Positions 8,104 through 16,349 are shown, counted from the stretch's first letter. The stretch: DNA of 64,000 bases from Streptomyces tropicalis (GCF_029269835.1 NZ_JARJBB010000008.1:124001-188000); one strand, 5' to 3'. The notes: generated from the letters alone by a model not told the origin. A program made the numbers and translations.

Positions 8104-8307
8104 ATGGCTCAGGGCACCGTCAAGTGGTTCAACGCGGAGAAGGGGTACGGCTTCATCGCGGTCGACGGTGGTGCGGACGTCTTCGTCCACTACAGCGCGA
8201 TCCAGATGGACGGCTACCGCTCGCTGGAAGAGGGTCAGCGGGTCGAGTTCGAGATCTCGCAGGGTCAGAAGGGTCCGCAGGCCGACATGGTCCGCGTCAC
8301 GGCCTGA
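8104..8307 (+). CDS. scoF4: CspA-family cold-shock protein
   Basis: 67 residues, a single OB-fold cold-shock domain. The RNA-binding motifs are KWFNAEKGYGFI (RNP1 region) and DVFVHYSAI (RNP2). GGGGAG precedes ATG 8104. Such proteins bind single-stranded RNA and DNA as chaperones and are abundant in actinobacteria, often not cold-specific. The symbol is from remembered synteny, where S. coelicolor has scoF4 just upstream of groEL2. A strong terminator follows at 8341-8375. Confidence 0.9.
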   Translation: MAQGTVKWFNAEKGYGFIAVDGGADVFVHYSAIQMDGYRSLEEGQRVEFEISQGQKGPQADMVRVTA

Positions 8308-8340
8308 ATCGCGCGACCACCACAAGCGACGTTCTTCTGT

Positions 8341-8375
8341 CGAAGGGCCCGCACCCACGGGGTGCGGGCCCTTCG
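8341..8375 (+). terminator. Strong terminator after cold-shock gene
   Basis: GAAGGGCCCGCACCC (8342-8356) pairs perfectly with GGGTGCGGGCCCTTC (8360-8374) across a three-base loop; the flanking C and G add one more pair. It separates the cold-shock transcript from groEL. Confidence 0.85.
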
Positions 8376-8473
8376 CACGTCCGGGGGCGTGCGGTGCCTG
8401 CGGGTGCGTCGCGGCGGGGGCGCGCCCGGCGCGTTCGCGCGCGGCCGATCCGCCCGCCTCATCCTCGAAGGCG

Positions 8474-8518
8474 CTTGCACTCGCATGGGTCGAGTGCTAA
8501 TCATTGGCGTTAGCACTC
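8474..8518 (+). promoter_or_regulatory. Double CIRCE (HrcA operator) overlapping the groEL promoter
   Basis: CTTGCACTC (8474-8482), nine bases, GAGTGCTAA (8492-8500), nine bases, TTAGCACTC (8510-8518). The two outer half-sites each form a CIRCE with the central one. The consensus is TTAGCACTC-N9-GAGTGCTAA, and the 5' half-site is the degenerate one. A promoter fits inside: -35 TTGCAC (8475-8480), a 17-base spacer, and -10 TAATCA (8498-8503). HrcA bound here would block RNA polymerase, giving heat-shock induction. Confidence 0.9.
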
Positions 8519-8660
8519 TGAAGGTGAGAGTGACAACGAAGGACCGGGTCGGTGAGGCCACGGGCCCGGAGGTGCAGGGAACCTCAGGCCGGGGGCCGTC
8601 CGTCGCGGGCGCGGGCGCGGTCCGAAGTCATCACCCCCAGTCCTGGGAGGACCACTTCAC

Positions 8661-10283
8661 ATGGCCAAGATCATCGCGTTCGACGAGGAGGCGCGGCGCG
8701 GCCTCGAGCGCGGCATGAACCAGCTCGCGGACGCCGTCAAGGTGACGCTCGGCCCCAAGGGTCGCAACGTCGTCCTCGAGAAGAAGTGGGGCGCCCCCAC
8801 GATCACCAACGATGGTGTGTCCATCGCCAAGGAGATCGAGCTCGAGGACCCGTACGAGAAGATCGGCGCCGAGCTGGTCAAGGAAGTCGCCAAGAAGACG
8901 GACGACGTCGCCGGCGACGGTACGACCACCGCGACCGTGCTGGCCCAGGCCCTGGTCAAGGAAGGCCTGCGCAACGTCGCGGCCGGCGCCAACCCGATGG
9001 CCCTGAAGCGCGGCATCGAGAAGGCCGTCGAGGCCGTCTCCACCGCCCTGCTCGACCAGGCCAAGGAGGTCGAGACCAAGGAGCAGATCGCCTCCACCGC
9101 CTCCATCTCCGCCGCCGACACCCAGATCGGCGAGCTCATCGCCGAGGCCATGGACAAGGTCGGCAAGGAAGGCGTCATCACCGTCGAGGAGTCGCAGACC
9201 TTCGGTCTCGAGCTCGAGCTCACCGAGGGCATGCGCTTCGACAAGGGCTACATCTCCGCCTACTTCGCCACCGACATGGAGCGCATGGAGGCGTCGCTCG
9301 AGGACCCGTACATCCTCATCGCGAACTCCAAGATCTCCTCGGTCAAGGACCTGCTCCCGCTCCTCGAGAAGGTCATGCAGTCGGGCAAGCCGCTGCTGAT
9401 CATCGCCGAGGACGTCGAGGGCGAGGCCCTGTCGACCCTGGTCGTCAACAAGATCCGCGGCACCTTCAAGTCCGTCGCCGTCAAGGCCCCGGGCTTCGGC
9501 GACCGCCGCAAGGCCATGCTCGGCGACATCGCCATCCTCACGGGCGGCGAGGTCATCTCCGAGGAGGTCGGCCTCAAGCTGGAGAACGCGACCCTGGACC
9601 TCCTGGGCCGCGCCCGCAAGGTCGTCATCACCAAGGACGAGACCACCATCGTCGACGGCGCCGGCTCCGCCGACCAGGTCGCCGGCCGGGTCAACCAGAT
9701 CCGCGCCGAGATCGAGAACAGCGACTCGGACTACGACCGCGAGAAGCTCCAGGAGCGCCTGGCGAAGCTCGCGGGCGGCGTCGCGGTCATCAAGGCCGGT
9801 GCCGCCACCGAGGTGGAGCTCAAGGAGCGCAAGCACCGCATCGAGGACGCCGTGCGCAACGCCAAGGCGGCCGTCGAGGAGGGCATCGTCGCCGGTGGTG
9901 GCGTGGCCCTGCTGCAGGCCTCCCAGGTGTTCGAGAAGCTGGAGCTCCAGGGCGACGAGGCGACCGGCGCGCAGGCCGTGAAGCTCGCGCTGGAGGCCCC
10001 GCTGAAGCAGATCGCCGTCAACGCCGGCCTCGAGGGCGGTGTCGTGGTGGAGAAGGTGCGCAACCTGACCCCGGGCCACGGCCTGAACGCCGCGACCGGC
10101 GAGTACGTCGACCTGGTCGCCGAGGGCATCATCGACCCGGCGAAGGTGACGCGTTCCGCGCTGCAGAACGCCGCGTCGATCGCCGCGCTGTTCCTCACCA
10201 CCGAGGCCGTCATCGCCGACAAGCCGGAGAAGGCCGCCGCGCCGGCCGGCGGCGGCATGCCGGGCGGTGACATGGACTTCTGA
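8661..10283 (+). CDS. groEL2: 60-kDa chaperonin GroEL (second copy type)
   Basis: 540 residues, full length. It forms the double-ring ATP-dependent folding chamber. Seen: TLGPKGRNVVLEKKWGAPTI at about 30-50, the ATP-binding DDVAGDGTTTATVLAQ segment near 85-100, and AVEEGIVAGGGVALL near 405. The C-terminus is the Gly/Met type GGGMPGGDMDF, not the His-rich tail of many actinobacterial GroEL1 proteins. There is no groES upstream, as expected for the solitary groEL2 locus. It is regulated by the CIRCE elements at 8474-8518 and ends at the terminator at 10315-10356. Confidence 0.97.
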   Translation: MAKIIAFDEEARRGLERGMNQLADAVKVTLGPKGRNVVLEKKWGAPTITNDGVSIAKEIELEDPYEKIGAELVKEVAKKTDDVAGDGTTTATVLAQALVKEGLRNVAAGANPMALKRGIEKAVEAVSTALLDQAKEVETKEQIASTASISAADTQIGELIAEAMDKVGKEGVITVEESQTFGLELELTEGMRFDKGYISAYFATDMERMEASLEDPYILIANSKISSVKDLLPLLEKVMQSGKPLLIIAEDVEGEALSTLVVNKIRGTFKSVAVKAPGFGDRRKAMLGDIAILTGGEVISEEVGLKLENATLDLLGRARKVVITKDETTIVDGAGSADQVAGRVNQIRAEIENSDSDYDREKLQERLAKLAGGVAVIKAGAATEVELKERKHRIEDAVRNAKAAVEEGIVAGGGVALLQASQVFEKLELQGDEATGAQAVKLALEAPLKQIAVNAGLEGGVVVEKVRNLTPGHGLNAATGEYVDLVAEGIIDPAKVTRSALQNAASIAALFLTTEAVIADKPEKAAAPAGGGMPGGDMDF

Positions 10284-10314
10284 TCAACCCCTGGTTGATC
10301 GACCGTCCTTCGGA

Positions 10315-10356
10315 CCGAGGGCGGCACTCCCTGGAGACAAGGAGTGCCGCCCTCGG
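10315..10356 (+). terminator. groEL terminator
   Basis: GAGGGCGGCACTCC (10317-10330) pairs perfectly with GGAGTGCCGCCCTC (10341-10354), with two more flanking pairs and a ten-base loop. Confidence 0.85.
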
Positions 10357-10527
10357 GCGTTCTCCGGGGGGCGGGTCAGAGGCTGCGGCCGACCTTCAGT
10401 ACATGGATGGTGACGGTGCCTGTGTCCGGACGGTGGAGGACGCGCGAGTCACCCCCTTGGCGGGCTTCCACGAGCGGATGGGTCTCCCTGTCGAAACCGG
10501 ACACACCTGCGCGTGTGTCCGGTGGGT

Positions 10528-11412
10528 TCACGCGGTTGCTCCTTTGTGGCGGGAGGCCAGGGCGGCCCGGGTGCGGGCGGCGTGGGCGTGGACCGCGGGG
10601 GGAGGCAGGTGGGGGCCGGGGCGTGCCGGGGAGCCGCCGCGGCAGGCGCCGCACAGGCCGCCCGGCAGGGCCTCCGGGCGGCCCGGGCTCCCGCACTCCG
10701 CGCACTCCAGGACCCGCAGCGGCACCCGTGGGAGGGGCTTCGGGGGCAGCTTGTCCGTCAGCCGGCGGTGGAGGAGGGCCGCCGGGTGGTGCACCGGCGT
10801 GGGCAGGCCGGCGGTCAGCGCGGCGACCACGGCCCCGTCCGTCGCCCCGCGCGCGAACCACTCCGCCACCAGCGGCGCGAGCCGTGCGCAGTCGGTCCGG
10901 GAGAGCGAGAGCGCCGGAGCGGTGCGGCCCAGCGCGGCGAGCAGGACGTGCGCGCGGGACAGGGTGGTCCGGGGCCGCTCCGCCGGTGCCTGTGCTGCCT
11001 GCGAGGGGACGTCCCCGCGGGTGAACGCGGCCCACCACGCGTCGTCACGTGCCGTACGGGAGAACCACGATCGGGTGATCCAGCGCGACCCGGCGTCCGG
11101 CCCCGGGGCGGCGACGCACTCCCGTCCCCGGCGCAAGTGACCGGCCCGCTGGAGGGTGTTGAGCGCCGTGCGCAGGGCGCACTGGCCGTACGGCAGCGTC
11201 CTGGCCAGCGTCTTCACCGAGATGTCGGCGCCCTCGGGCAGCCGGTCCAGGTAGGCGGCGACGGCCGCCTCGCGGGGCGGCAGGTGCGCGAAGTCCGCGG
11301 GGGAGCAGGGGGACTGGTCCGGCGCGGAGCGCTTTCCGTAGCCCGGATTGGCCATCGGGTGCGGAGACATGTGCGCGGTCCCAGGGGCGGCACTAAACTG
11401 GGCGTCAGCCAT
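10528..11412 (-). CDS. Winged-helix DNA-binding protein with C-terminal CxxC zinc-ribbon-like motif
   Basis: 294 residues if started at ATG 11412; ATG 11427 is an alternative and neither has a strong ribosome binding site. Residues about 45-110 (AAVAAYLDRLPEGADISVK, LARTLPYGQCALRTALNTL, QRAGHLRRG) look like a winged-helix domain of MarR/replication-protein type. Near the C-terminus CAECG...CGAC could bind zinc. The gene is transcribed towards groEL, from which the groEL terminator separates it. Conserved hypothetical in Streptomyces; a regulatory role is likely but its target is unknown. Confidence 0.65.
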   Translation of the reverse strand: MADAQFSAAPGTAHMSPHPMANPGYGKRSAPDQSPCSPADFAHLPPREAAVAAYLDRLPEGADISVKTLARTLPYGQCALRTALNTLQRAGHLRRGRECVAAPGPDAGSRWITRSWFSRTARDDAWWAAFTRGDVPSQAAQAPAERPRTTLSRAHVLLAALGRTAPALSLSRTDCARLAPLVAEWFARGATDGAVVAALTAGLPTPVHHPAALLHRRLTDKLPPKPLPRVPLRVLECAECGSPGRPEALPGGLCGACRGGSPARPGPHLPPPAVHAHAARTRAALASRHKGATA

Positions 11413-11633
11413 GGGATCGACTCTCATTCGATCTCGTAGGTCAAGCCCCCGCAGGTGTTGGCGCACCTGGCGGGGGCTGTTCGTTATGCGGGCACGCTAG
11501 ATCCTCGTGACCGTGCGTGGCAAATCGGCTGCACCGTGTCAACGGACCGGGTGGGAGGGCGGGTTGGGCCCTCCACCCGTTCCTTGGAAAGAGGGCTCGG
11601 AGCTCGGGGCTCGAGCCCCGGGCCCGGGGCGGG

Positions 11634-11900
11634 TCAGCTCCGCCCGAGGCCCGCCACGAACGCCGCCCACGCCCCGGCCCGGAACACGAGCTTCGGGCCG
11701 AGGGGGTCCTTGGAGTCCCGGACGGGGACGACGGCGGGGTGGCCGTCGGCGACTTCGAGGCAGTCGCCGCCCTCACCGCCGCTGTACGTGGACTTGCGCC
11801 AGCGGGCGACCTCCAGGCAGTTGCCGCCTTCACCCCCGCTGTAGCTCGACTTGTGCCAGGTGGCCGTGCTCAGGTCGTACTCACGCGTGTTGGTCTCCAT
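11634..11900 (-). CDS. DUF397 protein with duplicated motif
   Basis: 88 residues. The DUF397 signature appears twice in tandem: WHKSSYSGGEGGNCLEVA (residues about 15-32) and WRKSTYSGGEGGDCLEVA (about 34-51). The C-terminal PVRDSKDPLGPKLVF completes the single domain. DUF397 proteins are small partners of WhiJ-like XRE regulators in Streptomyces. The start overlaps the 3' end of the upstream XRE gene by 20 bases, so the two are co-transcribed. The duplication is also visible at DNA level (about 11730-11855). Confidence 0.88.
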   Translation of the reverse strand: METNTREYDLSTATWHKSSYSGGEGGNCLEVARWRKSTYSGGEGGDCLEVADGHPAVVPVRDSKDPLGPKLVFRAGAWAAFVAGLGRS

Positions 11901-12723
11901 GCTCGTAATCCTGCGTCACCGACTCGACCAGGGCCAGGGACTCCTGGGGCGAGAGTGCCGCAGCCTGGAGGAGGCTGAAGGTCAACACGTGCCGGGCGAC
12001 CGTGGCCGGGTCGTCCAGCAGCTTCCCCATGTCCGGGCCTTCGACGAAGGAGAGAGGGGGAGCATCCCCGAACTCCAGGAGCTTCAGGGCGCCCGTCATC
12101 GACGCATGCGCCCCGGCCCCGAACGGCAGCACCTGCACGATGATCCGGTGCCTGCGGGCCAGACCCGTCACATGACGCAGCGCCTCCGCCATGACCGCGC
12201 GTCCTCCCACCGCCCGGCGGAGCACGGCCTCGTCCAGGACCGCCCACAACAACGGCGTTGTTGGATCGTCGAGAAGGTGCGCGCGTTCGAGGCGTGCCGC
12301 CACCAGGTCGCCGATCTCCGCGTCGGCTGCGGTGGGCTTGTAGGCGCGGAACACCGCCTCCGCATAGGTCCTGGTCTGCAGCAGACCCGGGATCAGAAGT
12401 TGTGTGTACTCCCGGATCCCCGTCGCCACCGCCTCCGCCTCCGCGGCCTCCGCGAAGTGGTCCGGGTAGCGGGACACGGCGAGGGCCGCGCAGTTGCGGG
12501 CGAAGAAGCCGCCGGTGCCCAGGATCTCGTCTATCTGCACCGCGTACTCCCGGTGCAGGCGCCGGGTGCCGGCCTCCAGCTGGCCGATGAACGAGCCGCT
12601 GACGAAGAGCGGCTCGCCCAGCTCGGCCTGGCTGAGTCCCCGCCGCTCCCGGGCGTGGCGCAGCTCGGCGCCGAGGAGGGCGCGGGGCGAGGAGGACGGG
12701 TCGAGGTCCTTCGGTCCTGGCAT
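11881..12723 (-). CDS. XRE-family regulator with DUF5753 domain (WhiJ-like)
   Basis: 280 residues from ATG 12723, with AGGGAG upstream. The N-terminal helix-turn-helix (LRHARERRGLSQAELGEPLFVSGSFIGQLE in two adjacent blocks, residues about 20-50) is followed by the ligand-sensing-like DUF5753 domain (IPGLLQTRTYAEAVF near 115 and VQVLPFGAGAHASM near 195). In Streptomyces these regulators sit beside DUF397 genes and influence development and antibiotic production. Here the DUF397 gene follows with a 20-base overlap. The divergent small ORFs at 12834-13297 may complete the module. Confidence 0.88.
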   Translation of the reverse strand: MPGPKDLDPSSSPRALLGAELRHARERRGLSQAELGEPLFVSGSFIGQLEAGTRRLHREYAVQIDEILGTGGFFARNCAALAVSRYPDHFAEAAEAEAVATGIREYTQLLIPGLLQTRTYAEAVFRAYKPTAADAEIGDLVAARLERAHLLDDPTTPLLWAVLDEAVLRRAVGGRAVMAEALRHVTGLARRHRIIVQVLPFGAGAHASMTGALKLLEFGDAPPLSFVEGPDMGKLLDDPATVARHVLTFSLLQAAALSPQESLALVESVTQDYEHGDQHA

Positions 12724-12833
12724 GGCAACTCCCTGTCACACAGGAGGGGTTGTTGGGTCGCCGTGTCTGGCCAGGTTAGAGGCGGGGTGGACACGCTGTG
12801 TGGTGAATGCCGACACTCAGAGTGGAGGGCGAC

Positions 12834-13076
12834 ATGGAGGGACGTGGCATGGCGGAGGCGGCGAGGGGCGAGCGGCCCGCGCGGACGGCCGAGGAGGCGG
12901 TCCAGCAGTTGCGGGCGGCGCTGGGCGAGGTGGGCATCGTCCTGCCGTCGCTGCGGATCGATCCGGTGACGGGCGCGCAGGGCGATCCCTTCGCGCTGGT
13001 CGACCTGGGGCGCTGCAACCTGGGCGTGGCCTCGCGGCTGGCGGCCGCGCTGCGGGCGCGGGGCGGCGACGCGTGA
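12834..13076 (+). CDS. Small conserved hypothetical protein
   Basis: 80 residues from ATG 12834, preceded by GGAGGG; ATG 12849 also has a usable GGAGGG. The sequence TAEEAVQQLRAALGEVGIVLPSLRID...GRCNLGVASRLAAALRARG is helical with no known catalytic motif. It is divergent from the WhiJ-like gene and overlaps the next ORF by a GTGA stop/start, so it belongs to the same local module. Function not recognised. Confidence 0.7.
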   Translation: MEGRGMAEAARGERPARTAEEAVQQLRAALGEVGIVLPSLRIDPVTGAQGDPFALVDLGRCNLGVASRLAAALRARGGDA

Positions 13077-13297
13077 GCGGGCCCGAGGTGCCGGCGGAGG
13101 TCGGGACCTATGCCGTGGACGCGCGGGACGGGCGGATCGGCGAGGTCATGGGGCGCGTGGGCGGCCGGGTGCAGTTACGGCCGGTGGGCGGCGGGCGGGA
13201 GTGGGACTGCCCGCCCGGGGAGCTGGGGGAGGCGGAGCCCGGGGACGTCCTGCGGGAGCGGGTGCGGCGGCTGAACCGCACGGCGCGGCTGCCGTGA
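13073..13297 (+). CDS. Small hypothetical protein with a TTA (bldA-dependent) codon
   Basis: 74 residues from GTG 13073, in a GTGA overlap with the preceding gene. The composition (EVGTYAVDARDGRIGEVMG followed by a WDCPPGEL stretch) suggests a small beta-rich PRC-barrel-like fold, but this is only a pattern impression. Codon 35 is TTA (13175-13177), read only by the bldA tRNA in Streptomyces, so production may be limited to developing cells. The proximity to WhiJ/DUF397 genes supports a developmental link. Confidence 0.72.
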   Translation: MSGPEVPAEVGTYAVDARDGRIGEVMGRVGGRVQLRPVGGGREWDCPPGELGEAEPGDVLRERVRRLNRTARLP

Positions 13298-13477
13298 GCC
13301 CGCCCGGACGCGGGGCGTGGCCGGGGCGCCGCCCGGCGTGGGTGCGGGGCGTGTTCTGCTTCACACCTGGGGGCCGGCGGAATTCCCGGGCCGGAGGTGC
13401 GGTTGACCCGGAGGCGCACTGCATGCGCGTGCACATACCGACCGGTACCCGATCGTTCTGCCGAGGAGACCCCCACC

Positions 13478-14608
13478 GTGACCGTCACCGCACCCGAGTC
13501 CGCCTCCCGCGCGGCCCGGCTCCTCTCCCGTCCCGTCACGCTGAACGGCCTGACCGTCCCCAACCGGATCGCCATGGCCCCGATGACGCGCATGTTCTCC
13601 CCGGGCGGAGTCCCCGGCGAGGACGTGCTGTCGTACTACGCCCGCCGCGCCGCCGCGGGCGTGGGCCTGATCGTCACCGAGGGCACCTACGTCGGCCACG
13701 ACTCGGCGGGGCAGAGCGACCGGGTGCCGCGGTTCCACGGTGAGGAGCAGCTCGCGGGCTGGGCGCGGGTCGCCGAGGCCGTGCACGCGGCCGGCGGCAC
13801 GATCGTGCCGCAGCTGTGGCACATCGGCATGGTGCGCCAGCAGGGCCAGGCGCCCTTCCCGGAGGCGCCCGCGGTCGGCCCGTCCGGGCTGCGCATCGAC
13901 GGCACCGAGGGCACCGGCCGGGCGATGACCCGGCAGGACCTGGACGACGTCGTCGGCGCGTTCGCCGACGCGGCGGCGGACGCGGAGCGGATCGGCTTCG
14001 ACGGCGTCGAGCTGCACGGCGCCCACGGCTACCTGCTCGACCAGTTCCTGTGGGAGGGCACCAACCGCCGCACCGACGGCTACGGCGGCGACCCGGTGGC
14101 CCGGACGCAGTTCGCCGCGGAGATCGTGGCCGCGGTCCGCGAGCGGGTCTCGGCCGAGTTCCCGGTGATCTTCCGCTACTCGCAGTGGAAGCAGGAGGCG
14201 TACGACGCGCGCCTGGCGGAGACCCCGGAGGAGCTGGAGGCCATCCTGGCCCCGCTGTCGGCCGCCGGTGTGGACGTCTTCCACGCCTCCACCCGCCGCT
14301 ACTGGCTGCCGGAGTTCGAGGGCTCGGACCTCAACCTCGCGGGCTGGACGAAGAAGCTGACCGGCAAGCAGGTCATCTCCGTCGGCTCGGTCGGCCTGGA
14401 CGGCGACTTCATCAAGGCGTTCCAGGGCGAGGGCGCCGCCGTGGGCAGCATCGACAACCTGCTGGACCGCATGGAGCGCGACGAGTTCGACATGGTGGCC
14501 GTCGGCCGCGCGCTGCTCCAGGACCCGGAGTGGGCGGCGAAGGTCCTCGGCGACCGCTTCGACGAGCTGAAGCCGTACGACGCGGCCGCGCTGAAGTCCC
14601 TCAGCTGA
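13478..14608 (+). CDS. Old Yellow Enzyme family NADH:flavin oxidoreductase
   Basis: 376 residues from GTG 13478 with GAGGAG at -15 to -10. FMN-dependent TIM barrel. Seen: RIAMAPMTRMFS (residues about 28-40), IVPQLWHIG, and the substrate-binding HGAHGYLLDQFLWEGTNRR near 183-203 containing the H-x2-H pair. The C-terminal VGRALLQDPEWAAKV carries the FMN phosphate-binding region. It reduces activated C=C bonds of unsaturated carbonyls; the physiological substrate is unknown. It is monocistronic, with a possible operator ACCGACCGGT near 13437. Confidence 0.88.
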   Translation: MTVTAPESASRAARLLSRPVTLNGLTVPNRIAMAPMTRMFSPGGVPGEDVLSYYARRAAAGVGLIVTEGTYVGHDSAGQSDRVPRFHGEEQLAGWARVAEAVHAAGGTIVPQLWHIGMVRQQGQAPFPEAPAVGPSGLRIDGTEGTGRAMTRQDLDDVVGAFADAAADAERIGFDGVELHGAHGYLLDQFLWEGTNRRTDGYGGDPVARTQFAAEIVAAVRERVSAEFPVIFRYSQWKQEAYDARLAETPEELEAILAPLSAAGVDVFHASTRRYWLPEFEGSDLNLAGWTKKLTGKQVISVGSVGLDGDFIKAFQGEGAAVGSIDNLLDRMERDEFDMVAVGRALLQDPEWAAKVLGDRFDELKPYDAAALKSLS

Positions 14609-14645
14609 CCCCGCGCCCGCACGCACCGGTACGCTGCCCCGCCGT

Positions 14646-14656
14646 GGGGGGGGGGG
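14646..14656 (+). repeat. Run of 11 G
   Basis: An uninterrupted G11 homopolymer in the gap between the Old Yellow Enzyme and the next gene. It is intergenic, so it cannot shift a reading frame. It may simply be slippage-prone, or an assembly-uncertain length. Confidence 0.8.
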
Positions 14657-14773
14657 CCGCTTCCGTCCGTCCGGGGGACCACGGCGCTGCCCCGATGTGA
14701 CGGTTCGGGCGGCCCGATGCGACGGCGGGGTGGCCGATTGTCGGTCACCCGCGGACGCGCGCGTCGTCGTGGG

Positions 14774-14803
14774 TGACATCATCACCACCACTCCCTGTAG
14801 CCT
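14774..14803 (+). promoter_or_regulatory. HrdB-type promoter, probably leaderless
   Basis: -35 TGACAT (14774-14779), an 18-base spacer, and -10 TAGCCT (14798-14803). An in-frame GTG begins five bases after the -10 box, which suggests transcription starts at or next to the start codon. Confidence 0.55.
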
Positions 14804-14808
14804 CGCGC

Positions 14809-15720
14809 GTGACGTGCGGGGCGGGCGAGGACGGGGCGCGCGCCGCGGGGGAGCCGGCCTCACCTCAGCTTCACCGGCGACGGTCCTGGCTGTCCATGGA
14901 GAACGACTCGGGATCGTTGATGAGCTGGTACCAACAGACCTGGTGGACCGACCTCGTGTTACCGGCCGTGGTGTGCGCGGGCGTCGCCTGGTTCGGGCTG
15001 CTGCGCCACTTCCACGGCAGGGGCAGGCTGCTCGGCAGCCGCAGGTCCGCGGCACTGGCGTGCACGGTGCTGGTGCTGATGTGCGCGGTGGCCGTCGGCA
15101 CGGGACAGCTCCTGCCGCACCTGGCGGCGCTGCCCCCGGCGGCGGCCGGGTTCGCCACCGGCGCCGCGGCGATCCCCCGCAAGAAGCAGGACGAGACCAC
15201 CCAGCCGTACGTCAAGTTCATGACACTCGGCGTCGCCTGGCTGATGGAGCGCCTCGAATACCGGCTCAGGACGGACGGCCTCACCTGGTGCGACCGGCTC
15301 CTCGAGGACGTCCGCGAGTCGGCCCAGCTGCGGCTCTTCGCCCACGGCGTCAAGCACTACCTGCTGGAACGCCACCAGCAGAACGCCGTCGCCAAGACGG
15401 TCAACGCCGCCTACGACGCCACCGAGAGGGCGATCGACGTGGCCCTCGACGTGCAGACCAGGACGGACGAGGCCTGCCGGACGCGCTGGCCGGCGCCCGG
15501 GCGGCCCACCGAGCACGAGAGCTTCGAGTGCCGCAGGACCCTGGAGGAGGCCCGCGCGCACTGCGCGCACCTGCTCCTCCTCGCCTACCAGCTGGGCCGG
15601 CGGTCGGAGCACCCCGAGCTGGAGGCGCTGCGGGACAAGGTCGTCTCCGACGACGCCTACCGCAGCGGGGCGGTACCGGTGCAGCGGCGCTGGTTCACCC
15701 GCCGGGGCACCCGCAGGTAG
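14809..15720 (+). CDS. Membrane-anchored hypothetical protein with TTA codon
   Basis: 303 residues from GTG 14809, chosen because a good -35/-10 pair ends five bases before it. ATG 14896 has no ribosome binding site but cannot be excluded. Two membrane segments are visible (LVLPAVVCAGVAWFGLL and ALACTVLVLMCAVAVGTG). A long cytoplasmic helical region follows with several Cys and His residues (residues about 150-300). A TTA leucine codon lies at 14959-14961 within the first membrane segment, so translation may need bldA. The protein is not recognised; no enzymatic motif is seen. Confidence 0.65.
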   Translation: MTCGAGEDGARAAGEPASPQLHRRRSWLSMENDSGSLMSWYQQTWWTDLVLPAVVCAGVAWFGLLRHFHGRGRLLGSRRSAALACTVLVLMCAVAVGTGQLLPHLAALPPAAAGFATGAAAIPRKKQDETTQPYVKFMTLGVAWLMERLEYRLRTDGLTWCDRLLEDVRESAQLRLFAHGVKHYLLERHQQNAVAKTVNAAYDATERAIDVALDVQTRTDEACRTRWPAPGRPTEHESFECRRTLEEARAHCAHLLLLAYQLGRRSEHPELEALRDKVVSDDAYRSGAVPVQRRWFTRRGTRR

Positions 15721-15774
15721 AGCCCCCGGCGAGCCGGTCGCGGCGGCCGCCGGGGCCGGCCGCGGGTCCCGCGT

Positions 15775-16161
15775 TCACAGGCGGGAGGGAAGGCCGTTCT
15801 CGCGCACGGGCGAGGCGCCGTCGCTGCCGGCCGTGGCGCTCTGCACGCCCTGCGGCCGGGGACAGAACCTGATCTCCACGTCGGCGCCGAGCGCCTCGGC
15901 CGCCGCGGCGAGCGTACGGACCGTCAGATTGGCGTCCCCGGAGAGGATCTGGCTGACCCGACCCGGACTCACGCCCATCGCCTTGGCCAGGTCGGACCGC
16001 GATCTGCCCAGCCCCGCCAGCAGCCCGGCCAGCGAGGCCGTGGCCTGCCGGGCCAGTTGCGCACCTGCCACCTCGGCGTTGCTCTCGCTGCGAGCGAAGA
16101 AGCTCAAGTGAGACACCCCCAAGTCGACTGCCGGCAACAGACGTTGCCGCTCTTTCAGCAT
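15775..16161 (-). CDS. XRE-family HTH protein (HigA/antitoxin-like size)
   Basis: 128 residues from ATG 16161, preceded by AAAGGTGG. GTG 16116 would give 113 residues and better fits a promoter overlapping the palindrome at 16168-16183. The central helix-turn-helix reads SRSDLAKAMGVSPGRVSQIL followed by SGDANLTVRTLAAAAEAL, the cro/C1 pattern. A short C-terminal tail (DVEIRFCPRPQG) follows. The size and HTH are antitoxin-like, but no toxin-like RelE/HipA partner is adjacent. A free-standing autoregulator is the likely reading. Confidence 0.75.
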   Translation of the reverse strand: MLKERQRLLPAVDLGVSHLSFFARSESNAEVAGAQLARQATASLAGLLAGLGRSRSDLAKAMGVSPGRVSQILSGDANLTVRTLAAAAEALGADVEIRFCPRPQGVQSATAGSDGASPVRENGLPSRL

Positions 16162-16167
16162 GCCACC

Positions 16168-16183
16168 TTTAGCTCTAGCTAAA
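16168..16183 (-). promoter_or_regulatory. Palindromic operator candidate before the XRE gene
   Basis: TTTAGCT (16168-16174), two bases, AGCTAAA (16177-16183): a perfect inverted repeat 7-22 bases before the XRE start. It overlaps a possible -10 and is probably the gene's own binding site. Confidence 0.5.
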
Positions 16184-16349
16184 AACCTGGTTCCCCGCGA
16201 AACCCGCCGAAACACGGCCGGAAGCCACCCCGAGGGGTCACCCGCACCGCCTCTGACCTGCGCCGACAGGGCGCACCGCAGAGATTCGGCCAGACTCGGC
16301 GTCACCCCGACGGCCCACCGGCACGACCGCGTCGGTGCGGGCGGGGGAC

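Noticed and set aside
8631..10079. 482-codon open frame antisense to groEL
   Set aside because: It mirrors groEL codon bias, and its sequence is repetitive Leu/Gly/Asp without domain features. It is a composition shadow.
15775..16161. Toxin-antitoxin pair with the XRE protein as antitoxin
   Set aside because: Neither neighbour resembles a toxin. The adjacent 16350-16940 gene is larger, with a zinc-like site, and is separated by almost 190 bases.
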